NCBI GenBank assembly: GCA_946481355.1 | Contig: CAMLNH010000052.1 | Location: 1-11,190, forward strand | Origin: an uncultured Curvibacter sp. | Lineage (GTDB): Bacteria; Pseudomonadota; Gammaproteobacteria; Burkholderiales; Burkholderiaceae | Direction: 5' to 3' | Length of the DNA stretch: 11,190 nt | Shown here: positions 6,136 through 11,190 of the stretch, piece after piece | Layout of the letters: every line of letters starts with the position of its first letter | How positions within the stretch are numbered: position 1 is the stretch's first letter | Notes under the pieces: model-generated | Database searches by the model: none | What the model saw: the letters and a program-made list of their open reading frames with translations, nothing else | What the model was told of the DNA's origin: nothing | Made by a program: the position numbers and the translations under genes

Positions 6136-6540
6136 ATGAGCACCTTCCACGCCATCGTCTGGCTCGACCGCAACGAAGCCCACGTCATCCTCTTCGACCG
6201 CGAGCACATCGCGGCGCAGAAGATCAAGTCACGCAGCACCCACAAGGCCGGCGGCGCGCCGGGCCGTGGGGACCTGCCCAAGACTCCGCACAGCCCGAAG
6301 AACGGCGACGAGGCCTATTACCACGCGATCGCCGAGTCGCTCAAGGGCGTGCACGAGATCCTGGTCACGGGCCCGGCCCAGGCGAAGGATGAATTCAAGG
6401 CGCACTGCGCACGCCATGACAAGGACATCGACCAGGCCATCGTCGACGTGGTCACCAGCGATCACCCGAGCGACGGCCAGCTCGTGGCCATGGCCAAGCA
6501 GTACTTTCTGAAGTACGACCGCATGCAAGGGCAAACCTGA
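6136..6540 (+). CDS. Small eRF1-like (baeRF-type) or 'translational machinery' protein
   Basis: The 134-residue protein opens MSTFHAIVWLDRNEAHVILF, a strand-rich start, followed by a His/Lys-rich middle (36-56). The second half has VHEILVTGPAQAKDEFKAH (about 73-91) and TSDHPSDGQLVAMAKQYF (about 107-124). These resemble bacterial proteins related to the last domain of eRF1/Pelota and annotated as translational machinery protein; the match is from memory. No membrane segment or signal peptide is seen, so it is cytoplasmic. AGGAG eight bases before the ATG at 6136 supports this start. It lies 31 bases after the dksA-like gene and before a strong terminator, so the pair is probably one operon. 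A role on stalled or resting ribosomes under low oxygen is possible but unproven. Confidence 0.7.
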   Translation: MSTFHAIVWLDRNEAHVILFDREHIAAQKIKSRSTHKAGGAPGRGDLPKTPHSPKNGDEAYYHAIAESLKGVHEILVTGPAQAKDEFKAHCARHDKDIDQAIVDVVTSDHPSDGQLVAMAKQYFLKYDRMQGQT

Positions 6541-6557
6541 TCTGCCCGGGCCCATGA

Positions 6558-6583
6558 AAAAGGCGCTCCACGGAGCGCCTTTT
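6558..6583. terminator. Bidirectional intrinsic terminator
   Basis: AAAAGGCGCTCC (6558-6569) and GGAGCGCCTTTT (6572-6583) are perfect reverse complements, giving a GC-rich stem with T-runs on both strands. It stands 18 bases after the eRF1-like gene and 22 bases after the minus-strand FAH gene stop, so it can end both convergent transcripts. Confidence 0.9.
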
Positions 6584-6604
6584 CTCTTGCCGCAGCGGTT
6601 CGGC

Positions 6605-7615
6605 TCAGCCGGCCAGCGGGGCGATCTTCTGCTCGATGACGCCGAAGACGGACAGTCCGTCCTTGCCCTTCATCTCGATGCGGATGGTGTCGCCGAACTT
6701 CATGTAGTCGGTCACGGGCTGGCCGTCGAGGATGGTCTCGATGGCGCGCTTCTCGGCGATGCAGCTGTAGCCCTTGCTCCATTCCTTCTTGCCATTCGTC
6801 TCGACGGCGCGGTTGCTCACCGTGCCCGAGCCGATGATGCTGCCCGCGCGCACGTTGCGCGTCTTGGCCAGATGGGCGATCAGCTGCCCGAAGTGGAAGG
6901 TCATCTCCTCGCCGGCCTCGCACATGCCGACCGTGCGGCCGTTCCACACGCTTTGCAGCGTGAGGTGCACCTTGCCGCCCTGCCAGGCGTCACCGAGTTC
7001 GTCGGGCGTCACAGCCACAGGACCGAAGGCCGTGGCGGGTTTGCTCTGCAGAAAGCCGAAGCCCTTGGCCAGCTCGTCGGGAATGAGGTTGCGCAGGCTC
7101 ACGTCGTTGGCAATCATGAGCAGGCGGATGCCGTCGAGCGCCTGCTCGGGACCGGCACCCATGGGCACATCGGCCGTGACCACGGCCACCTCGGCCTCGA
7201 AGTCGATGCCGTGCGTCTCGCTCACGCAGACCACGTCGTCGCAGGGGCCGAGGAAGTCGTCGCTGCCACCCTGGTACATCAGCGGATCGGTGTAGAAGCT
7301 GGCCGGCACCTCGGACTTGCGCGCCATGCGCACCAGCTCCACGTGGTTGATGTAGGCCGAACCGTCGGCCCACTGGTAGGCGCGCGGCAGCGGCGCCATG
7401 CACATCTTGGGGTCGAAGGGAAAGGCGTGGCGCGCCTTGCCCTGGTTGAGCGTGACGTAGAGATCCTGCAGCTGGGGCGAGAGGAAATTCCAGTCATCCA
7501 GCACCTGCTGCAGGTGCTGGGCGATGCCGGTCGCATAATGCGCCGTGCTCAGATCGCGCGAGACGACGACCAATTGGCCGTCGCGCGAACCGTCCTTGTA
7601 GGTGGCAAGCTTCAT
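6605..7615 (-). CDS. Fumarylacetoacetate hydrolase family protein (complete)
   Basis: The 336-residue protein has the longer two-domain FAH form, with an N-terminal domain (about 1-75) and a catalytic domain. The metal set is visible as Asp110 in FYTDPLMYQG, Glu140 and Glu142 in IDFEAEVAVVT, and Asp171 in MIANDVSLRN; SKPATAFGP (191-199) and GSGTVSN (262-268) are further family motifs. It is probably a fumarylacetoacetase or a related 2,4-dioxoacid hydrolase of aromatic or amino-acid catabolism; no hmgA or maiA is nearby to confirm the homogentisate route. It is clearly different from the hydrolase at 1-746. No Shine-Dalgarno sequence precedes the ATG, but the N-terminal MKLATYKDGSRDGQLVVVS is typical. 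It is divergent from an IclR regulator. Confidence 0.92.
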   Translation of the reverse strand: MKLATYKDGSRDGQLVVVSRDLSTAHYATGIAQHLQQVLDDWNFLSPQLQDLYVTLNQGKARHAFPFDPKMCMAPLPRAYQWADGSAYINHVELVRMARKSEVPASFYTDPLMYQGGSDDFLGPCDDVVCVSETHGIDFEAEVAVVTADVPMGAGPEQALDGIRLLMIANDVSLRNLIPDELAKGFGFLQSKPATAFGPVAVTPDELGDAWQGGKVHLTLQSVWNGRTVGMCEAGEEMTFHFGQLIAHLAKTRNVRAGSIIGSGTVSNRAVETNGKKEWSKGYSCIAEKRAIETILDGQPVTDYMKFGDTIRIEMKGKDGLSVFGVIEQKIAPLAG

Positions 7616-7650
7616 CGACGTGTGAGTGTGTGTTTGCTGATCGTTCAGGC

Positions 7651-7669
7651 GGTTTCGCCGGGCGAAACC
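7651..7669. promoter_or_regulatory. Candidate IclR operator between the divergent genes
   Basis: GGTTTCGCC-G-GGCGAAACC is a perfect palindrome with 9-bp arms around one central base. It lies 35 bases from the FAH ATG and 19 from the regulator ATG. With GATTAT (7677-7682) as the regulator -10, the palindrome covers its -35 area. It is the only strong dyad in the 73-bp intergenic region, so it is the best site for the IclR protein. Confidence 0.65.
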
Positions 7670-7688
7670 AAGAGCCGATTATTAGACC

Positions 7689-8468
7689 ATGGACAAGACA
7701 CGTGCCGGCATCCAGTCCGTCGAGGTGGGCTACGCCCTGCTGGAGGCATTGGCGCGCGCACGGGGCCCGCTGATGCTGCGCGACCTGGCCGCCAGCGCCG
7801 GCATGAGTGCAGCCAAGGCCCACCGCTACCTTGTGAGCTTCCAGCGCCTGGGCCTGGTCAGCCAGGACGCCGCCAGCGCGCGCTACGACCTGGGCCCGAC
7901 CGCGCTGCGCATGGGCCTGGCCGCCATCACGCGGCTGGACGCCGTGAAGCTGGCGCGCGAGCGCCTGCCCACGCTGATGCCGCAGATCGGCCACACGCTG
8001 GCGCTGGCCGTCTGGGGCAACCATGGCCCGACCATCGTGCACTGGGAAGAATCCCCCGAAGCCGTCACCGTGAACCTGCGCCTGGGCGACGTCATGCCCC
8101 TGCTGTCCTCGGCCACGGGGCGCTGCTTTGCGGCCCATGTCTCGCGCGAGGCCATCGCGCCGCTGCTGCGCGCCGAGCTGGCCCGCGTACGCCAGCTGGG
8201 CCGTACAGACCTGCCGCGCACGCAGGCCGAGCTCAAGGCCCTGCTCGACGACGTGCGCAGCCGCGGTCTGGCGCGCGTGGTGGACACACTGCTGCCCGGC
8301 ATCGCCGGTTTCTGCGCCCCGGTGTTCGACTTCGACGGCCACCTGGTGCTGGGCATCGTGGCCATGGGCTCGATCGCCACCTTCGACACGGACTGGCACG
8401 GCCCCGTGGCCACGGCCCTGGGCCAGGCTGCACGCCAGCTCTCGCGCGAACTCGGCCACAGCGACTGA
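7689..8468 (+). CDS. IclR-family transcriptional regulator
   Basis: The 259-residue protein has the N-terminal winged helix (about 6-70: LRDLAASAGMSAAKAHRYLV is the helix-turn-helix) and the C-terminal IclR effector domain (about 80-255). PLLSSATGRCFAAH (near 138-151) and GIAGFCAPVFDFDGHLVLGI (near 203-222) are the family ligand-pocket motifs. IclR proteins can repress or activate catabolic operons in response to small acids. The divergent FAH-family gene is the likely target. No Shine-Dalgarno sequence is seen; a -10-like GATTAT ends seven bases before the ATG, so the message may be leaderless. DUF3108 follows after ten bases and may be co-transcribed. Family is certain, effector unknown. 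Confidence 0.95.
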   Translation: MDKTRAGIQSVEVGYALLEALARARGPLMLRDLAASAGMSAAKAHRYLVSFQRLGLVSQDAASARYDLGPTALRMGLAAITRLDAVKLARERLPTLMPQIGHTLALAVWGNHGPTIVHWEESPEAVTVNLRLGDVMPLLSSATGRCFAAHVSREAIAPLLRAELARVRQLGRTDLPRTQAELKALLDDVRSRGLARVVDTLLPGIAGFCAPVFDFDGHLVLGIVAMGSIATFDTDWHGPVATALGQAARQLSRELGHSD

Positions 8469-8478
8469 AGGCTGCACC

Positions 8479-9234
8479 ATGCAAACCCGGATTCCGTCCG
8501 CATCATCGCCCCGCCGCACACATACGGCGCGGCTGCTGGCCGCACTGCTGGCCCTGTTCTGCCTGCTGCCGGCAGCTGCGCCGGCGCAAGAGACCGACAA
8601 CACCTTGCAGTCCAGCGTTCTGCACTACCGCATCCAAGGCGAGATCCGGTCCCTGCCCTACAGCGCGAGCGGCAGCCTGCGCTGGGCCCGGCAGGGGCAG
8701 ACGTATGACGCGCGGCTCGAGATCAACGTGTTCCTGCTGGCTTCGCGCATCCAGCACAGCGAGGGACGCCTCACCCCGGAAGGTCTGCAGCCCCGACGCT
8801 TCACCGATCGCGTGCGCAAGGACCGCGCCGTCGACTTCGACCGGACATCAGGTCAGCTTCGCTTCACCGAAGGCACACCGGCCACCCCTATGCCGGCCGG
8901 CGTGCAGGACCAGCTCAGCATCTTCATGGAGCTGGGGCGGCAGCTGTCTGCCCGCGCTGAGCTGCAACAGGCGGGCACGGCGCTGGTGTTTCCGGTCGCC
9001 GGGGTGCATGGCCTGGACGACTGGCGCTTTGTCGTGGACGGCAATGAACGGCTGCGGCTGCCTGGCGGTGTGCTGGAGACCGTCAAGCTCACGCGCACCC
9101 CGCCGCGGCCAGACGCCCTGCGCGCCGAGCTCTGGCTGGCGCCGGCCCTGAACTGGCTGCCCGCGCGCATCCGCCTGACGCAGGCCAGCGGCGACACCAT
9201 CGACCAGCAGTGGCGCGGCACTGACACCCCCTGA
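8479..9234 (+). CDS. DUF3108 exported protein
   Basis: The 251-residue protein begins with a basic region and a hydrophobic stretch (about 18-33) ending APA, a signal peptide likely cut near residue 36. The rest is a beta-rich domain: LHYRIQGEIRSLPYSASGSLRW (starting near 49), FTDRVRKDRAVDFD and ALNWLPARIRL are as in DUF3108 proteins. These are periplasmic or envelope proteins of unknown function, common in beta- and gamma-proteobacteria. GAAGG eight bases before ATG 8479 overlaps the IclR stop codon, which supports this start and coupling to the regulator gene. The function is not linked to FAH metabolism by any visible feature, so co-transcription may be incidental. Confidence 0.85.
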   Translation: MQTRIPSASSPRRTHTARLLAALLALFCLLPAAAPAQETDNTLQSSVLHYRIQGEIRSLPYSASGSLRWARQGQTYDARLEINVFLLASRIQHSEGRLTPEGLQPRRFTDRVRKDRAVDFDRTSGQLRFTEGTPATPMPAGVQDQLSIFMELGRQLSARAELQQAGTALVFPVAGVHGLDDWRFVVDGNERLRLPGGVLETVKLTRTPPRPDALRAELWLAPALNWLPARIRLTQASGDTIDQQWRGTDTP

Positions 9235-9309
9235 GCTGCGAGACTTCCGGCCTTGAATTCGGCCACGCCGGCACCACCTGCGTCACAGACCTCGCCGGAC
9301 AGCACCACC

Positions 9310-9585
9310 ATGAACACCCTCTACGACTCGGACACCTACATCGTGAACCACCTGCTGCCCGAGGCGGAGGAGGAGGTGCAGGCCGAGCGGCCCGTGCTGT
9401 TGCGCCATGGTTTCGAGATCGTGGACAAGCACACCGGCCGCGAGGTCTACCTCGACGGCGCCTGGGCCGAGTTCTTCCAGCAGCGCCTGCTGGAATGGCA
9501 GCGCATCACACCCAGCCAGGAAGAAGTGGAAGACACCCTGGCGCAGTACGCCGAACTGGCCCACACGCCGATCCACGTGCACTGA
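9310..9585 (+). CDS. DUF3567 family protein
   Basis: The 91-residue acidic protein starts MNTLYDSDTYIVNHLL and contains RHGFEIVDKHTGREVYLDG, AEFFQQRLLEWQR and PSQEEVEDTLAQYAELAHTP, the conserved blocks of DUF3567, a small cytoplasmic family found nearly only in beta-proteobacteria. Its function is unknown. A TTG at 9253 would add 19 residues of low-complexity sequence, so the ATG at 9310 is preferred; the Shine-Dalgarno sequence is weak. It is 75 bases after DUF3108 and ends three bases from the convergent AbrB-type gene. Confidence 0.88.
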   Translation: MNTLYDSDTYIVNHLLPEAEEEVQAERPVLLRHGFEIVDKHTGREVYLDGAWAEFFQQRLLEWQRITPSQEEVEDTLAQYAELAHTPIHVH

Positions 9586-9588
9586 AAC

Positions 9589-10638
9589 TCAGCGCCGCGC
9601 GTAAAGCCGACGGTACAGCGGATCAACCAGCAGCAGCACGGCAAACAGCCGGCAGATCTGGAACACCGTCACCACGGGCGCGCCCAGCTGCAGCACCTTG
9701 GCGGTGATGGACATTTCGGCGATGCCGCCCGGCGCAGTGCCCAGCAGCAGCGTGGCCGGGTGCAGGCCGGTGCCCAGGGACAGCAGCCAGCCGAAGCCCG
9801 CACTGAGCACGATCATGGCCAGCGTGCCGACGGCCACGGCCGCCAGCCAGCGCGGTGCCGTGTGCACGAAGGCCGGCGTGAAGCGCACGCCCAGGCTCAC
9901 GCCGATCAGCAGCTGCGCGGCGTTGGACAGCACCGAGGGGATGCCCGTGAGCTCCACACCCGCCAGCGTGAGCCCCATGGCCAGCACCATGGGCCCGAGG
10001 AACCAGGGGTTGGCGTAGCCGAGCCGTTCGAGCGCCAGCGCACTTGCCCCCGCAAGGAAGACCAGCAGTGCCAGGCCCTTGGCGTCGAAGGCCAGCAGCG
10101 TGGTCAGCGCCAGGTCCACCCCCTGCACCCCGCTAAACTGCATGCCGAAGGGAATCAGCACCGCCACGATGAGCAGGCGCAGGCTGTGCGCGGCGGCCAC
10201 GAGGTCGGTGCGCGCGCCGGCCCGCTCGGACAGCAGCGTCATCTCCGAGGCCGCGCCGATGGCCCCGGCAAACCAGGTCGTGGCCCGGTTGAGCCCGGGC
10301 AGGTGCCGCGCCTGCGTGCGCTGCAGCCACAGCCCGAAGAGCCAGCCCAGCAGCAGCGCCCACACGATGCCCAGCAACACGGCCCACCAGAGACCGAGCA
10401 CCAGCGCGCCCATCACAGGCGTGAAGTACAGACCCAGGGCCAGGCCGATGGTGCACTGACCCGCGTTGCGCAGCGGCGCCCAGCTCAGCGTGGGCGCGCG
10501 CAGCATGGAGGCGATGGCGGTGGCCAGCAGCGGGCCGATGAACCAGGGCAGCGGCACGCGCAGCCCCACACACAGCAGGGCGGCGGCCAGGGCCAGCAGC
10601 AAGGTGGCCGCGATGCGTACAGGGGGCTTGGAGGACAT
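9589..10638 (-). CDS. AbrB-duplication family membrane protein
   Basis: The 349-residue protein is strongly hydrophobic with about ten membrane segments. It shows the internal duplication that defines the family: PLPWFIGPLLA is matched by ANPWFLGPMVLA, GLALGLYFTP by IGVSLGVRFTP, and AGAIGAASEMTLLSERAGA by GTAPGGIAEMSITAKVLQLGA. It belongs to the AbrB membrane family (PF05145), often misnamed transcriptional regulator or ammonia monooxygenase; it is more likely a transporter, with substrate unknown. A TTG start at 10662 would add eight residues; the ATG at 10638 lies next to the first basic residues and membrane segment. No clear Shine-Dalgarno sequence precedes either. It is divergent from cutA, with 38 bases between the starts. 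Confidence 0.88.
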   Translation of the reverse strand: MSSKPPVRIAATLLLALAAALLCVGLRVPLPWFIGPLLATAIASMLRAPTLSWAPLRNAGQCTIGLALGLYFTPVMGALVLGLWWAVLLGIVWALLLGWLFGLWLQRTQARHLPGLNRATTWFAGAIGAASEMTLLSERAGARTDLVAAAHSLRLLIVAVLIPFGMQFSGVQGVDLALTTLLAFDAKGLALLVFLAGASALALERLGYANPWFLGPMVLAMGLTLAGVELTGIPSVLSNAAQLLIGVSLGVRFTPAFVHTAPRWLAAVAVGTLAMIVLSAGFGWLLSLGTGLHPATLLLGTAPGGIAEMSITAKVLQLGAPVVTVFQICRLFAVLLLVDPLYRRLYARR

Positions 10639-10676
10639 GAAGAGCGCGTAGTATCGCCGCAAGCGAGGACCGCCGC

Positions 10677-11009
10677 ATGAAGACCGACACCCCTGAACTC
10701 TGCGTGGTGCAGACCACGCTGCCCAGCGAAGCCCAGGCCGCCGAACTGGCGCGCGCCATCGTGCAGCAGCGCCTGGGCGCCTGCGTGCAGATCCAGCCCA
10801 TCCGCAGCGTCTACGTCTGGCAGGAGCACGCGCACGACGAGCCCGAGTGGCTGCTGAGCATCAAGACGCGCCGCGCGCTCTACCCGCAGCTCGAAGCCTG
10901 GCTGCGCGAGCACCACCCCTACGACACGCCGGAGATCCTGGCCCTGCCCGTGCTGCAGGCCAGCGTGGCCTATGCGGCCTGGGTGGCCGGCAACACCGGC
11001 GCGGATTGA
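10677..11009 (+). CDS. cutA: CutA divalent-cation tolerance protein
   Basis: The 110-residue protein has all CutA blocks: CVVQTTLPSEAQAAELARAIV, QRLGACVQIQPIRSVYVWQ (with the conserved Cys36), LLSIKTRR, and HPYDTPEILALPV (80-92). CutA forms trimers of ferredoxin-like subunits and was linked to copper tolerance in E. coli, although its real role is unsettled. The Shine-Dalgarno-like GAGGA lies about seven bases before the ATG. The gene is not contiguous with the copper operon at 1808-5617, so a joint function should not be assumed. Length and motifs are normal for the family. Confidence 0.95.
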   Translation: MKTDTPELCVVQTTLPSEAQAAELARAIVQQRLGACVQIQPIRSVYVWQEHAHDEPEWLLSIKTRRALYPQLEAWLREHHPYDTPEILALPVLQASVAYAAWVAGNTGAD

Positions 11010-11023
11010 GGCTCAGGTGAGCC
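11010..11023. terminator. Small palindrome at convergent gene ends
   Basis: GGCTCA-GG-TGAGCC is a perfect 6-bp-arm dyad starting right after the cutA stop codon and covering the stop codon of the minus-strand aminotransferase. It lacks a T-run, so it is at best a weak terminator. Confidence 0.3.
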
Positions 11024-11190
11024 GGCGCAGGGCCTGGGCGACTGCTTCCACCATCTGCGCGATCTGGTCCGGCTCGACCACATAGGCTGGCGCCAGCACC
11101 ACGTTCTCCCCGGCCGGGCGCACCAGCACCCCCTGTTTGAAGCAGTCGAGGAAGACTTCGTAGGCGCGCTGGCCCACCAGGCCCGGGCGG
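11013..11190 (-). CDS. Class III aminotransferase, C-terminal end only
   Basis: Only the last 58 residues are in the window. They read GQRAYEVFLDCFKQGVLVRP, then AGENVVLAPAYVVEP and a final helix DQIAQMVEAVAQALRRLT. This is the end of PLP-dependent class III aminotransferases, such as omega-amino acid:pyruvate (beta-alanine) transaminases, where the small domain closes the active site. The active-site Lys and PLP-binding motifs lie outside the window, so the exact substrate cannot be told. It converges on cutA with a three-base gap. Confidence 0.8.
   Translation of the reverse strand, partial: RPGLVGQRAYEVFLDCFKQGVLVRPAGENVVLAPAYVVEPDQIAQMVEAVAQALRRLT

Noticed and set aside
7616..7635. GT-rich stretch next to the FAH start as a simple repeat
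   Set aside because: It is too short and irregular to call a microsatellite and may be chance.
6554..9151. An 865-codon plus-strand open frame
   Set aside because: It runs antisense through the FAH gene and out of frame across IclR and DUF3108, all with strong family matches. Its translation is low-complexity and His/Arg/Ala-rich, as expected of a GC-rich shadow frame.
9760..10680. A 306-codon plus-strand frame
   Set aside because: It is antisense to the AbrB-type membrane protein and gives an Arg/Gln/His-rich sequence with no recognisable domain.
10677..11009. cutA as part of the copper operon
   Set aside because: It is over 5 kb away, on the other strand, with several unrelated genes between.

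Overview
The window reads as ordinary chromosome of a high-GC beta-proteobacterium, most likely of the Comamonadaceae (Acidovorax, Variovorax or Hydrogenophaga type). This rests on the strong G/C third-position bias, the beta-proteobacterial DUF3567 gene, and the family resemblance of most proteins. It is an inference from the sequence, not a database match. Genes are tightly packed. No rRNA, tRNA, CRISPR array, prophage or intact insertion sequence is visible.

Layout from left to right: (1) 1-1590, a truncated FAH-family hydrolase gene (minus) divergent from a GntR/FCD regulator (plus); the shared promoter region holds two inverted repeats. (2) 1646-1802, a 157-bp palindrome-rich, MITE-like element with imperfect terminal inverted repeats. 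(3) 5617-1808 (minus), a four-gene set: DUF2946 protein, TonB-dependent receptor, YcnI-like protein, PCuAC copper chaperone. It looks like a copper uptake and periplasmic copper-handling operon. (4) 5675-6540 (plus), an FNR/ANR-type box placed exactly as for a class II activator site, then a short DksA/TraR-type zinc-finger protein and a small protein resembling bacterial eRF1-like proteins; a strong bidirectional terminator follows. (5) 6605-8468, a complete FAH-family hydrolase (minus) divergent from an IclR regulator (plus), with a 9-bp-arm palindrome between them. (6) 8479-9585, a DUF3108 exported protein and DUF3567. (7) 9589-11009, an AbrB-duplication membrane protein (minus) divergent from cutA (plus). 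(8) 11013-11190, the 3' end of a class III aminotransferase gene (minus).

How the parts may work together: both FAH genes have their own divergent regulator, the usual arrangement for substrate-induced catabolic genes. The copper set would move metal from the outer membrane (receptor) to periplasmic carriers (YcnI, PCuAC), with the small DUF2946 protein at the head of the operon. The DksA-like/eRF1-like pair is probably an oxygen-limitation module linking transcription and translation control. CutA adds a further metal-related gene but is not part of the copper operon.

The least explained parts are the FNR-controlled pair, the MITE-like element, and the exact metal and partner proteins of the receptor operon.
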